From UBA10908 sp964608965 (GTDB lineage Bacteria > Bacillota > Clostridia > Peptostreptococcales > Anaerovoracaceae): a stretch of DNA of 59,376 bases. Under the pieces are notes generated by a model. That model did not search any database. It was given only the letters and a program-made list of their open reading frames with translations, and was not told where the DNA came from. The stretch covers positions 1 through 59,376 of the forward strand of contig CAZSPZ010000009.1 of NCBI GenBank assembly GCA_964608965.1. Direction: 5' to 3'. This document shows, in pieces, positions 51,190-59,376 of this stretch. Numbering within the stretch: the first letter of the stretch is position 1; every line of letters starts with the position of its first letter. The position numbers and the translations under genes were made by a program.

Positions 51190-53169
51190 TTAATCGACTA
51201 TTTTTACCGTTTCAAAAGCGATTCCCCCACCCTGAAAATATTTGCTGAACATTTCGTAATATTCCAAGCGAAGCCCTTGTATAAATACAACCAAACCTTC
51301 CAATGTCAATATCAAAACATTTCCTAAAATCAGTATAATGATTTTTAAAACGATATTGGACGTCATCTCGGACATGGTCAGAAAAGCTAAAAACAACCCT
51401 GCATGGTTGAGCGCAAATGCTCCGACACGGACAAAGGATATCGCATTACTGAGTGAAGAGAGAATCGTTTCGATTGTCTCAAAAATACTTTCAGTAAAAT
51501 AGGAACCGGTAGTGCCGACAATCAAAGGGCGTTTGTTTGCTATAAGATTGCTCAAAGGTCCCTTGAAAATCATTAGCATTAAGCTTATCACCAATACCGT
51601 AAGTGGGGCTGACAATGGGATTTTGACGATTCCTGATACCGCGGCCAAAGAAAGAATAAGGCTTAGATAAAAAGCATAACCGGCCATTCCGTTTTTGCTC
51701 CAGATACCTTCTTGTGCTTGGCCTCTTCGAAATGCGTTAAAAATACCAAAAACATAAGATATGGTAAGCGTTACAACGCCAAAAAGAATGCCGGCGACCA
51801 GTATCCCGGGAATGTTTGTAGGGTCTAAAGGTCTTCCGATAAGGCTCGGCAACCAATCCAATTCTGTCTGTTCTAAACCAAAGAACCCTCCGTATACAAC
51901 ACCGAAAATCATAGAACTAACGCCTAACCTGCTCAAGATTTGGCCTGCCGCGACGCTTTTTTTATATAAAAAAAGTCCAATAAGAAGATAGACGAGTCCT
52001 TGACCGATATCTCCAAACATCATGCCAAACATCAGGCAAAATGTAACAGAAAAAAATGGCGTTGGATCCAATTCATTATAGGAAGGCAACCCATAAAGTC
52101 TGACAATCACTTCAAAGGGTTTTGTAAATTTATTATTTCTGAATTGTGTAGGTGGCATCACCTGCCTTTCCATTTCATTTGCATTTTTTTCTTCTATGAT
52201 GAGCTTCTCAAGAATAGGCGCAAGAGCTTTGTCCACTTCTGCTTTATCCTCCCTGGGCACCCAGGCATTCAAGACAAAAGTACTGCCTCCCAACTCAATC
52301 TCTCTCTCCAAGTTCAATGTTTTTTTCTCTAGTTTAACGGTTGTATAAATTCTATTGATAAGAAGTCTTGTCTCTTCCATATTTACATGGAGTTCTTTGT
52401 ATAATTCATCGACTTCTTCCGACAGCAATCGAATTTTCTTTTGGGCTTGGTCAATCATTTGCACAACCGAGCCGTCTAAGTCCTTAGGGATGAACAACTG
52501 CGTCCAGTTAAGAGACTTTAGTAATTTTGAAGTCTCTTCCTGAAATGGCCTGGGGAAAATAATAATCTGAATATCTTCTTCCGGATCCTTTATTTTACCT
52601 ATGTTCAGGACAATGGAACTGATGTTTTCATAATTTTGCCTTAAACGAAACCGTCCTTCTTTTGACAATGATCCAATTTCATAGTTAAAATAATTCAACG
52701 TCTCCAATTGTCTGAAGTCCAGATCTTTGGGCGTAATATAGCTCAACTTATTTTTTAGTTGTTCATATTGAAAAACGGTCGCTTGTTTTTGAGTTATCCC
52801 TTTTATTTTGGAAAGCAGCCGTTGACTTAAATCCTGCAGGTCGTCCAGAGCAGTACGCAAGCCATCTTTTCCACTATAAAAGCTACCGACATCTACCTCC
52901 GGTTTTATACCCAGGCCGGCACTCAAGCTTTCAATTTCGGCTTCTGCCTGATTACATTGCACCTCCAACGCATCAATATCTTCCGGTGCATATTCGGGAG
53001 GTCCTATCATAACAGATTCATATTCATGAATGATATAGCTGTTATCATAAATATCGCTATGCTCAAAATCAAAATATATTTTTCCGGTTAAAATTAATTT
53101 TTGCAGTACTTCATGCAAGTCTTCCACGGATCCTGCTATTTTAAGAAATATCATTTTCTGAATAGCCAT
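51190..53169 (-). CDS. ntpI: V/A-type ATPase subunit I/a (membrane stator)
   Basis: The 659-residue protein has a cytoplasmic coiled-coil half (residues about 1-340) and a C-terminal membrane half with eight helices. It has the family motifs PTQFRNNKFTKPFEVIVRLYGLPSYNELDPTP in split form, MFGMMFGDIGQGL, and SFVRVGAFALNHAG with the functional Arg facing the c-ring Glu. It follows subunit C with only 1 base between stop and start on the minus strand. Confidence 0.95.
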   Translation of the reverse strand: MAIQKMIFLKIAGSVEDLHEVLQKLILTGKIYFDFEHSDIYDNSYIIHEYESVMIGPPEYAPEDIDALEVQCNQAEAEIESLSAGLGIKPEVDVGSFYSGKDGLRTALDDLQDLSQRLLSKIKGITQKQATVFQYEQLKNKLSYITPKDLDFRQLETLNYFNYEIGSLSKEGRFRLRQNYENISSIVLNIGKIKDPEEDIQIIIFPRPFQEETSKLLKSLNWTQLFIPKDLDGSVVQMIDQAQKKIRLLSEEVDELYKELHVNMEETRLLINRIYTTVKLEKKTLNLEREIELGGSTFVLNAWVPREDKAEVDKALAPILEKLIIEEKNANEMERQVMPPTQFRNNKFTKPFEVIVRLYGLPSYNELDPTPFFSVTFCLMFGMMFGDIGQGLVYLLIGLFLYKKSVAAGQILSRLGVSSMIFGVVYGGFFGLEQTELDWLPSLIGRPLDPTNIPGILVAGILFGVVTLTISYVFGIFNAFRRGQAQEGIWSKNGMAGYAFYLSLILSLAAVSGIVKIPLSAPLTVLVISLMLMIFKGPLSNLIANKRPLIVGTTGSYFTESIFETIETILSSLSNAISFVRVGAFALNHAGLFLAFLTMSEMTSNIVLKIIILILGNVLILTLEGLVVFIQGLRLEYYEMFSKYFQGGGIAFETVKIVD

Positions 53170-53170
53170 A

Positions 53171-54226
53171 TTACTGCTTCACTTCCTCTTTTCCCATTGA
53201 GCGGACAAGATAATCTCCAATCTCCTCCTTTGGGACTTTATATCTTACCGTTTCTGTCGCTATAATAAATTCTTTTATCATAATTTGGAGCAGGTATATA
53301 TAAGACACTATTGTTCCTATCGTTCCGCGAAACTCTTTGTTTAATACATTTGTATAGATATAGCGGTCAATATTTGTTTCGATATCCAGCGCACTGTCCG
53401 TTGTGAAGATATCACTCCGTAAATACTGATTGGCCAATGCTTGCATATCTTGAACTGACCTTGCGTAGCACATTGCCTTTAATTTAGTAAAATTAAGCTT
53501 TCGGCCCGGACGTAAACTGTATATCATAATTTGTTCCGAAGAGATTTTATAGTATTTTTGAGCCCGATAAATCCACTGAACATTTAAAGAATCGACTTTC
53601 ATCCCCAACAATTCCCCTGCAGCCTGTCTGTCGGGTAAAGACAACTTCTGGGCTTGTTTGAACAAAACGTTATAAAAAAACAAATGCAATTTCATTTCCA
53701 CATGAAATTCCCGCTTCGCAAAATCATTGCCTGTGGTTGTTTTTAGAACATCATAATAAGATGTGCCTTTAAGTTTTTCTATTAACTGAGCAACTGATTT
53801 TGCCGCAATCAATTTATCATATTGCAACGAAGAGTATTTTTCAGAATGAACAAAATGGCTTTCTATGTTTGCCTCTTGTTTCCCGGTTGATACTTTTCTG
53901 AGAAGGAGAATCAAGTCGTAAATTTCAAACTCGAGAAGGAACGTTTGCAAAAACTCTTTATACGGCCCGGAAAAATAGTGCAGAATGTCTTCCAACTCTG
54001 ACACTACAAATCTGTTTAGTAAAGTCTCCAGATCATCTCGGTGCAACGGATATTTCTGATCGTTTTCCCAAATACTCTTGAAGTTATATTGACTGGAAAG
54101 AAATTCTGCTATCTGCTCTACGGTTTTGGATTCCAGTACCTTTCTAAACTTTTCTTCATTGAGTATGCTTGATTTTCTGGCTGTTATCTTTGTAGTTACG
54201 GCATCGTATGCCATAAAAGGATTCAC
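53171..54226 (-). CDS. ntpC: V/A-type ATPase subunit C/d
   Basis: The 351-residue protein matches the AC39/NtpC family: repeated three-domain helical protein with EEKFRKVLESKTVEQIAEFL, YDLILLLRK and a mid part LNVQWIYRAQKYY. Subunit C couples the c ring to the central stalk. It starts 4 bases after the subunit G/H stop. Confidence 0.93.
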   Translation of the reverse strand: MNPFMAYDAVTTKITARKSSILNEEKFRKVLESKTVEQIAEFLSSQYNFKSIWENDQKYPLHRDDLETLLNRFVVSELEDILHYFSGPYKEFLQTFLLEFEIYDLILLLRKVSTGKQEANIESHFVHSEKYSSLQYDKLIAAKSVAQLIEKLKGTSYYDVLKTTTGNDFAKREFHVEMKLHLFFYNVLFKQAQKLSLPDRQAAGELLGMKVDSLNVQWIYRAQKYYKISSEQIMIYSLRPGRKLNFTKLKAMCYARSVQDMQALANQYLRSDIFTTDSALDIETNIDRYIYTNVLNKEFRGTIGTIVSYIYLLQIMIKEFIIATETVRYKVPKEEIGDYLVRSMGKEEVKQ

Positions 54227-54230
54227 GTAT

Positions 54231-54554
54231 TTACCCTTCTTTCTCGATTAGAAAGAGCTTTTCAAAAATTTTTTCGATGACGTCTTTTTCAACCAAAGAG
54301 AACTTTGTCTTGAGCAACTCTATTTCTTTTGCGGATTCTGAAGTCTTCTCAGAAACTTCCGCCCGGGCTTCCTCTATTATTTTAATATAGTCCTCTTCCG
54401 CGCAACGGTGAGCTTCCATTATTTTGTCATCGCGATAATTTTGTATTTTAGCCAGATACTTTTTTTCTTCTTCGAATAATAAATCCTTGTTTGCCTGCTC
54501 ATTTTCAAATGCTATTTCATCTATTCTTGCAATTTGTTCAATTACATCTTTCAT
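54231..54554 (-). CDS. V/A-type ATPase subunit G/H-like peripheral stalk protein
   Basis: Start 54554 (MKDVIEQIA) follows GAGGGAAATAGCC; a longer frame to 54596 overlaps the upstream gene and lacks such a site. The 107-residue protein is almost entirely charged coiled coil (EEEKKYLAKI, AHRCAEEDYIKIIEEARAEVSEKT), as in subunit G/H, which pairs with E. The sequence is low-complexity helical, so the identification is based on position and length. Confidence 0.8.
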   Translation of the reverse strand: MKDVIEQIARIDEIAFENEQANKDLLFEEEKKYLAKIQNYRDDKIMEAHRCAEEDYIKIIEEARAEVSEKTSESAKEIELLKTKFSLVEKDVIEKIFEKLFLIEKEG

Positions 54555-54576
54555 GGCTATTTCCCTCTTTATGCTC

Positions 54577-54990
54577 TCAAATCTCCACTGTGCCATTCAG
54601 CTTTATATAATTTCCCGGAAGCGCTTCAAATAAGTCCGGATAACGTCCGCACCTTGCACGGATTTGTGTATATTGAGCTTTACTTCCGTTCTTTTGAAGG
54701 TATAACCTACGATTATAAACTTCGTCCGCAAGTTTAGAAGCGTGCATGGTTTGATTTTCTGTTTCAGACAGCACAATTTTCATCGCCTCGTGCAAAGTAT
54801 GGTGAAGTCCCTCTCCATGCATAAAACCTGTATGAATTGGCCGTGTCACATCGTATTTCAGAATTAAATAGACGGGCATATTATCTTTCAGGAGCACCAC
54901 TTTGCCATTTTTCTCCACCACCGAAAATACCCGTTCCAAATCTGTCCGCATAGCATCAAATGAAATCAGGCTGTCAATTTTTATATCCAT
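54577..54990 (-). CDS. Phd/YefM-like antitoxin-family protein heading the V-ATPase operon
   Basis: The 137-residue protein has an N-terminal Phd/YefM-type DNA-binding fold (ISFDAMRTDLERVFSVVEKNGKVVLLKDNMPVYLIL, split over residues about 9-46) and a C-terminal region (about 60-137) with a winged-helix-like layout. Phd proteins bind operator palindromes and neutralise Doc-type toxins. No toxin gene lies next to it; 22 bases later the ATPase operon begins. It may be a dedicated transcription factor. Overlapping perfect palindromes lie just upstream of its promoter. Confidence 0.7.
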   Translation of the reverse strand: MDIKIDSLISFDAMRTDLERVFSVVEKNGKVVLLKDNMPVYLILKYDVTRPIHTGFMHGEGLHHTLHEAMKIVLSETENQTMHASKLADEVYNRRLYLQKNGSKAQYTQIRARCGRYPDLFEALPGNYIKLNGTVEI

Positions 54991-55011
54991 ACTTGGTCAC
55001 TTCACCAACAT

Positions 55012-55039
55012 ATTATAGGCTTGATTTTATATTTGTCTA
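55012..55039 (-). promoter_or_regulatory. Promoter of the Phd-like/V-ATPase operon
   Basis: On the minus strand TAGACA (55039-55034), a 16-base spacer and TATAAT (55017-55012), about 22 bases before the ATG at 54990. Confidence 0.65.
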
Positions 55040-55040
55040 T

Positions 55041-55062
55041 ATATTTATATAAATATTTATAT
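55041..55062. repeat. Two overlapping perfect 16-bp palindromes (operator candidate)
   Basis: ATATTTATATAAATAT (55041-55056) and ATATAAATATTTATAT (55047-55062) are each perfect palindromes overlapping by 10 bases, immediately upstream of the -35. AT-only composition means chance symmetry must be considered; the position fits a Phd-type operator. Confidence 0.5.
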
Positions 55063-55170
55063 GAATCTACGAACAGCAAACCTCGGATCGTTGCCGCCGG
55101 TTTTTTTGGGGAAAAAGTACTCGCAATGGGAAAAGAATATATGATAATTAGAACAATGGGATAAAGATGC

Positions 55171-56334
55171 TTACAATTTCATGAATTTTTTTATGATAAA
55201 TCGAGCCGGTTTATAGTATAAACCTTCCAACGCCCGCGATGCGTTTGACATTTCTTTTCTTATGGCTATCTTTTGAGGGCAATGAATTTCGCACGCACCG
55301 CATTTTGTGCAAAGCGATGCATTGTGTGCCTCCGTCTTTAAGCTGGTCTGCATAATGTATTTTACGATGGCAGCCATCTTCCCTTCGATTTCCACATTGT
55401 TGTAGCAAGAAAAACAAGTGGGGATGTCCACGCCGAAGGGGCATGGCATACAATAGTTGCAGCCGGTGCAGGGGACTTTTATTTTATCGTTTAATATTTC
55501 GCGTACTCTGCGGAATAGTTCGTAGTCGTTTTCAGTAAAAGAATCCGCTTCCGACTGGGAAGCTACTCGTATATCTTCCTCGATCATTTCCATAGAATTC
55601 ATCCCGGATAAGACGACGGCCACTTCCGGGTGATTCCATACCCAGCGAAATGCCCATTCTGCAGGCGAGCGTTTTACATAGGCATTGTTCCAAACATCAT
55701 AGACTTCCTTTGGAAGATTGCTTACCAGTTTTCCACCCCTGAGCGGCTCCATAATCATGACAGGGATGCCTTTGGATGAAGCGTATTGCAGGCCGCTTTT
55801 TCCGGCTTGATTGTTTTCGTCCAGGTAGTTATATTGAATCATGCAAAATTCCCAATCATAGGCGTCGACAAGTTTAATAAATTCGTCTTTGCCTCCGTGA
55901 TAGGAAAATCCTATGTTAATAATCTCTCCCGAGCTTTTCTTTTTTTCGATCCAGTTCAAAATGCCAAGATCGACCAACCTGGTCCAAATGTTTATATCGG
56001 TAAGCATGTGCATAAAGTAATAGTCGATGCGATCTGTTTGCAAACGCTTTAATTCCTGATAAAAAACTTTATCAAGATCCTCATATTTTCGTATTAAATA
56101 CGGAGGCATTTTTGTGGCGATTTTGACACGGTCACGGTAGCCTTTTGCGAGCACTCTCCCCAATGTAGCTTCGCTGTTTGGATAGATATAGGCCGTATCA
56201 AAATAATTTACGCCATGCTCAATCGAATATATGATCTGCCTTTCCACTTCCTGCTCGTCTTTTGCAAAGCGCATGCAGCCAAAGCCCAAAATGGAAAGTT
56301 GATCGTTGTTTTTAGGATTTCTTCTGTAATTCAT
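55171..56334 (-). CDS. Aldo/keto reductase with C-terminal 4Fe-4S ferredoxin domain
   Basis: The 387-residue protein has an aldo/keto reductase TIM barrel (FGCMRFAKDEQE, NYFDTAYIYPNSE with catalytic Asp/Tyr, KIATKMPP Lys, YFMHML His). A cysteine-rich tail follows: CTGCNYCMPCPFGVDIP, CFSCYN and CTKCGACEIHCPQ. These proteins are common in anaerobes and transfer electrons between Fe-S centres and an NAD(P)H-linked active site; substrate unknown. Confidence 0.93.
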   Translation of the reverse strand: MNYRRNPKNNDQLSILGFGCMRFAKDEQEVERQIIYSIEHGVNYFDTAYIYPNSEATLGRVLAKGYRDRVKIATKMPPYLIRKYEDLDKVFYQELKRLQTDRIDYYFMHMLTDINIWTRLVDLGILNWIEKKKSSGEIINIGFSYHGGKDEFIKLVDAYDWEFCMIQYNYLDENNQAGKSGLQYASSKGIPVMIMEPLRGGKLVSNLPKEVYDVWNNAYVKRSPAEWAFRWVWNHPEVAVVLSGMNSMEMIEEDIRVASQSEADSFTENDYELFRRVREILNDKIKVPCTGCNYCMPCPFGVDIPTCFSCYNNVEIEGKMAAIVKYIMQTSLKTEAHNASLCTKCGACEIHCPQKIAIRKEMSNASRALEGLYYKPARFIIKKFMKL

Positions 56335-56394
56335 ATCGGTATTGTATATTTTCGAAGCTATAATTGCAAGTCCATCGCTTCCGTCTGGGCATGA

Positions 56395-56423
56395 TAGACT
56401 CTTGTGCCTAAATGAATTATACT
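56395..56423 (+). promoter_or_regulatory. Promoter of the CobW-UroD unit
   Basis: TAGACT (56395-56400), a 17-base spacer, TATACT (56418-56423). It lies downstream of an in-frame ATG at 56412, so that ATG cannot be the start if this promoter is used. Confidence 0.55.
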
Positions 56424-56465
56424 AAAAATAACGGAAAACATCAGAAGTCAGATAGGAAAACATCG

Positions 56466-57389
56466 ATGATCAAATTGGTTTTACTTACCGGGTTTTTAGG
56501 CACAGGAAAAACGACGCTGCTCCGGCAATTGTTGGAACAATTCAGCAACGAAAAAATCGGAGTTCTGCTCAACGAGTTTGGGCAGATCAGCATTGACGGT
56601 ATCCTTATCGAAAATAAAGCGATCCTTACAAAGGAGCTAAACAACGGATCCATCTTCTGTTCCTGCATCAAGGAAAATTTTTTAAGAAGCCTCGTCGAAT
56701 TGTCGGCGGAAGACATCGACTATCTTTTTATCGAAGCATCCGGGCTGGCCGACCCCTCCAACATGCCTCAAATTTTAGGTGTCGTAAACACATTAGCTGC
56801 AAATCGCTACGATTATAACGGCTCGGTTTGTGTTGTGGATGCAGAGAATTTTCTGGATTATTACGATATGTTGCCCGCACTCCACAGACAGGTTGCTTAC
56901 AGCGGAAGCATCCTTGTAAATAAAGCGGATCTTGCGGGAGATTCTTTGCTGTCTGATGTTTTGGAAAAACTTATTTCCATCAACCCCGCAGCAATGATAC
57001 AAGTGACCACATTCTGTCAGGCGGATTTCCATATACTCTTTAACGAGCTTAAAGTTTTGGAGCATATAGACCAGGAAACTTCCAATACGTTCGAAAGCAG
57101 GCCCAAAACTATTATGCTCACGGCAGAAGAAGTATTGCCGGCTGCCTGTCTTAAGAAATTGATGACAGAATTAAATGAATTCGCCTATCGGATCAAAGGC
57201 TTCGCAAAGACAGACGCCGGAATAATTTATATAAGCGGCGTACGTAACAGATTGGAAAGCAAGCCGTGGAAGGGACCTTTTGAAAAAAGCCAAATCGTCA
57301 TTATTTCCGCCATAGGGATAGGAATTGTAAGCCGTATTACAGAAAAGCTTGACGGAGAATTGAAAGAGAAAATCCGAATAAATTTATAG
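56466..57389 (+). CDS. CobW/COG0523-family GTPase with a changed CxCC motif
   Basis: The 307-residue protein starts at ATG 56466 (AGGAAAACATCG); an in-frame ATG at 56412 overlaps the predicted promoter. It has Walker A GFLGTGKTT, switch EASGLADP, and NKAD for guanine. The usual metal-binding CxCC is FCSCIKENF, so one ligand is changed. The C-terminal CobW_C domain ends at residue about 300. COG0523 proteins deliver metals or cobalamin-related cofactors. The UroD-like gene follows 74 bases later, suggesting it serves that methyltransferase. Confidence 0.88.
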   Translation: MIKLVLLTGFLGTGKTTLLRQLLEQFSNEKIGVLLNEFGQISIDGILIENKAILTKELNNGSIFCSCIKENFLRSLVELSAEDIDYLFIEASGLADPSNMPQILGVVNTLAANRYDYNGSVCVVDAENFLDYYDMLPALHRQVAYSGSILVNKADLAGDSLLSDVLEKLISINPAAMIQVTTFCQADFHILFNELKVLEHIDQETSNTFESRPKTIMLTAEEVLPAACLKKLMTELNEFAYRIKGFAKTDAGIIYISGVRNRLESKPWKGPFEKSQIVIISAIGIGIVSRITEKLDGELKEKIRINL

Positions 57390-57463
57390 TATCAACACAG
57401 AAACCTTCTGCTTTATAAAAGCAAACATGAATATGTAGATATATTTTATTAAAGGAGGCTTAT

Positions 57464-58816
57464 ATGAGCAAAGAATTGGTATTACAAACATTAAAACACG
57501 AAAAGACGAACCGTGTGCCGTGGGTACCTTTTGCCGGAGTCCATGCAGGTAAATTGAAAGGTTATACGGGAGAAGAAATTCTAAAAGATCCCGATAAACT
57601 TCTCGCTGCATTGCTGGAAGTGAACAAGTTTTATATGCCCGATGGAATGCCCGTTATGTTCGACCTTCAGATAGAAGCGGAAATCCTGGGCTGCGATTTG
57701 CTTTGGGCGAAAGAAAATCCCCCCTCTGTTAAATCGCATCCGTTGGCTGCCGAAAAATGCATACCCTGCAGATGTAAGATCCCCACCAAAGAATCCGGAC
57801 GAATTCCGATGATATTGGATGTGATGCGAAGGCTGAAAGTTGCCATCGGCGAAGACACAGCGCTTTACGGCCTTGTCTGCGGGCCCTTTACCTTGGCATC
57901 TCACCTTAGGGGAACCGGCATATTTATGGATATGATGAAAGATCCGGCTTATGTAAAAGAACTGGTGAATTTTTGCTCTGAAGTATGCATGCAAATGGCT
58001 GATTTTTATATAGAAGCGGGAATGGATGTGATTGCGGTAGTAGATCCTTTAGTCAGTCAAATCTCCCCAAAACATATTCAGGCAATGTTGTCAGAAGGCT
58101 TTACCGCGACGTTTGACTTTATCCGAAGTCGAGGCGCCCTCTCCTGTTTTTTTGTATGCGGAAATGCTTCCAAACAAATTGAAACCATGTGCACGATGAA
58201 TCCGGACGGAATATCCGTAGACGAAAATGTGGATTTAAAAACGGCGAAAGAGATTACAGACAGATATAACATTACTATCGGCGGCAACATTCCGTTAACC
58301 ACGACCATGCTTTGGGGAACGCAGCAAGATAACATGAAAGCGGTCATCGATATTTTAGACGGAATGGATCACCATAACCTTATCATCAGTCCAGGCTGCG
58401 ACATGCCTTATGATACTCCGATCGAAAATACGATCGCAGCGGCACAAGCTGTAAAAAATCCGGATGACGCAAGAAAAATGATTGAAAATTACACTGCTAT
58501 GGTTGACGATATTCCAATAGAACTCCCGGATTATTCCAACCTTGATAAAGTTCTTATCGAACTTTTTACGTTGGACCCCGAGCAATGCGCCGCCTGCACC
58601 TATATGGTGAACAGTGTGGCTGATATTTACGACGAGATTAAGGATATTGCCGAGTATAAAGTTTATAAATACTTTATTCGCGAAGATATCGCCAGAACAA
58701 GAAAGATGGGTCTTGTCAATTTGCCGACCATGTGCATCAACGGAGAGCAGAAATGGGTATCCATTATACCGTCCAAGGATGAACTGATCGCAGAAATCAA
58801 AAAATACGTAAAATAA
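57464..58816 (+). CDS. UroD-like methyltransferase fused to a C-terminal thioredoxin-like domain
   Basis: The 450-residue protein has a UroD/MtaA-type TIM barrel (about 1-350): TNRVPWVPF, CGPFTLASHLRG, PLVSQISPKHI, FFVCGNASKQI and SPGCDMPYDTPIEN. MtaA zinc ligands are H-x-C and a later C; here the His position is Phe while both cysteines remain. Residues about 370-450 look like a small thioredoxin fold with CAAC, then LPTMC with a cis-Pro-like position. Such proteins move methyl groups to or from corrinoid proteins; no corrinoid protein or RamA is nearby. AAAGGAGG precedes the ATG. Confidence 0.85.
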   Translation: MSKELVLQTLKHEKTNRVPWVPFAGVHAGKLKGYTGEEILKDPDKLLAALLEVNKFYMPDGMPVMFDLQIEAEILGCDLLWAKENPPSVKSHPLAAEKCIPCRCKIPTKESGRIPMILDVMRRLKVAIGEDTALYGLVCGPFTLASHLRGTGIFMDMMKDPAYVKELVNFCSEVCMQMADFYIEAGMDVIAVVDPLVSQISPKHIQAMLSEGFTATFDFIRSRGALSCFFVCGNASKQIETMCTMNPDGISVDENVDLKTAKEITDRYNITIGGNIPLTTTMLWGTQQDNMKAVIDILDGMDHHNLIISPGCDMPYDTPIENTIAAAQAVKNPDDARKMIENYTAMVDDIPIELPDYSNLDKVLIELFTLDPEQCAACTYMVNSVADIYDEIKDIAEYKVYKYFIREDIARTRKMGLVNLPTMCINGEQKWVSIIPSKDELIAEIKKYVK

Positions 58817-58884
58817 AAGAGGAACTCAAAAAGCTTTTACTGTTTCTCGATCACCGTGCAGTTCCTGCCTGAAATGCTCGGATT

Positions 58885-58909
58885 TTTTGTAAACTTTCCG
58901 CTTACAAAA
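58885..58909. terminator. Possible terminator between convergent UroD-like and DUF3795 genes
   Basis: TTTTGTAA (58885-58892) and TTACAAAA (58902-58909) are perfect complements with TTTATTCTTT after them on the plus strand. A second weaker repeat, AGGAACT/AGTTCCT, lies at 58821-58865. Confidence 0.45.
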
Positions 58910-58910
58910 T

Positions 58911-59357
58911 TTATTCTTTGTCCCAACAATATTTTCTGTTCCGACTTAATTTTTCAAGATTGCAGCTCAAGCATAAACCGTTGTGGCAGCATAAAAAATC
59001 ACCGCATCCAGGACATTGCCATTGATGTTCCTGCGCTGCCAAAAAACTTTCCAACCCGTTTTCTTTTATATTTTTAAGATTATCTATCATGCTCAAATGA
59101 TATTTTGTACGGTATCGCTTATCGACGGACTTGAGCCTTTTGCATGGAAACGCCTCGCATTCATAACAAAATCGAATGGTCCCGTGCGCAAGCAGCTCGC
59201 ATTGATCCCCCATATGCGTACAGTTCTTTCCTCTGGGGATACAGCCGGGACAATAAGTAAGGTGAAAGCCTTTCTTATTTAAATCCTTCGCTCCAAACTG
59301 GTAAGCAATGCACAACCTGCAATTCATCCCGCAGGGTGCTATAAGCTTTTCTTCCAT
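58911..59357 (-). CDS. DUF3795 cysteine-rich protein, copy 2
   Basis: The 148-residue protein begins APCGMNCRLCIAYQF and continues with CPGCIPRG, CTHMGDQCELL, CYECEAFPCKRL, and a C-terminal CPGCGDFLCCHNGLCLSC. The pattern matches DUF3795 with extra cysteines at the C-terminus. Function is unknown, presumed metal binding. An AGGCGGCGA site precedes the ATG. It shares the N-terminal cysteine frame with the protein at 23315-23869 but has diverged. Confidence 0.8.
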   Translation of the reverse strand: MEEKLIAPCGMNCRLCIAYQFGAKDLNKKGFHLTYCPGCIPRGKNCTHMGDQCELLAHGTIRFCYECEAFPCKRLKSVDKRYRTKYHLSMIDNLKNIKENGLESFLAAQEHQWQCPGCGDFLCCHNGLCLSCNLEKLSRNRKYCWDKE

Positions 59358-59376
59358 TCGCCGCCTCCTTGCCGCT

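Noticed and set aside
1..59376. CRISPR array, tRNA/rRNA genes, insertion sequences or prophage
   Set aside because: I found no repeated spacer arrays, cloverleaf-like sequences with CCA context, transposase or phage genes in the gaps between genes.

Overview
The window reads as chromosomal DNA from a strictly anaerobic, fermentative, low-to-moderate-GC Firmicute of class Clostridia. The evidence is the gene set: rubrerythrin, a ZTP-riboswitch-controlled pyruvate formate-lyase, a bacterial V/A-type ATPase operon, a sensory-type [FeFe] hydrogenase homologue, iron-containing alcohol dehydrogenase, SigI/RsgI, strong AGGAGG ribosome binding sites, and Firmicute-style promoters and U-tailed terminators. 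Genus cannot be given from the sequence. I see no rRNA, tRNA, CRISPR array, insertion sequence or prophage.

Region by region. 1-4.15 kb (minus strand): a DUF975 membrane protein (cut by the window edge), folD, a GNAT acetyltransferase, an M42 aminopeptidase interrupted by a 10-N assembly gap, and an M50-type membrane protease. 4.3-6.1 kb (plus): thioredoxin and cardiolipin synthase. 6.2-10.5 kb (minus): the tightly overlapping miaB-gpsA-plsY-der unit. 10.6-15.6 kb (plus): a zinc-ribbon membrane protein, trkA and two tandem trkH paralogues (potassium uptake). 15.6-18 kb: a DUF4230 protein, a GNAT enzyme, and a frameshifted CBS-ACT gene behind an unusual palindrome-rich regulatory region. 18-23.9 kb (minus): a stress-defence block with UV endonuclease, a TspO-like membrane protein, rubrerythrin, glutathione peroxidase, fused MsrAB, RsgA and a DUF3795 protein.

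24-33.4 kb (minus): a SpoIIE-type phosphatase overlapping a sensory [FeFe]-hydrogenase/PAS protein, an iron alcohol dehydrogenase with its LysR-type neighbour, a glycosyltransferase, a phosphodiesterase/pyrophosphatase-type enzyme and a Cache-GGDEF protein. 33.4-37.1 kb: a small coding remnant, a secreted SLH-like/FN3 protein behind a hairpin that covers its ribosome binding site, rsgI-sigI, and a GGDEF gene broken by one base. 37.1-41.5 kb: a VOC protein and a MacAB-like export operon with an unrecognised membrane protein. 41.6-44.75 kb: pflB-pflA under a ZTP riboswitch. 44.75-55 kb: mutY and a complete V/A-ATPase operon headed by a Phd/YefM-like protein. 55.2-59.4 kb: a ferredoxin-type aldo/keto reductase, a CobW-family GTPase, a UroD-like methyltransferase fused to a thioredoxin-like domain, and a second DUF3795 protein.

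Functional links. PFL, FolD and the ZTP riboswitch all touch formate/one-carbon/folate metabolism, and this FolD has lost two canonical catalytic residues. Energy conservation probably involves the V/A-ATPase together with Trk ion uptake. The hydrogenase-like sensor and phosphatase look like a redox or H2 signalling pair. Three genes (M42 peptidase, CBS-ACT, GGDEF) are interrupted; the M42 case is clearly an assembly fault, while the other two could be real mutations or sequence errors. The best candidates for less-described biology are the UroD-thioredoxin fusion with its CobW partner, the Phd-headed ATPase operon with overlapping palindromes, the hydrogenase-phosphatase pair, and the hairpin in front of the secreted SLH/FN3 gene.
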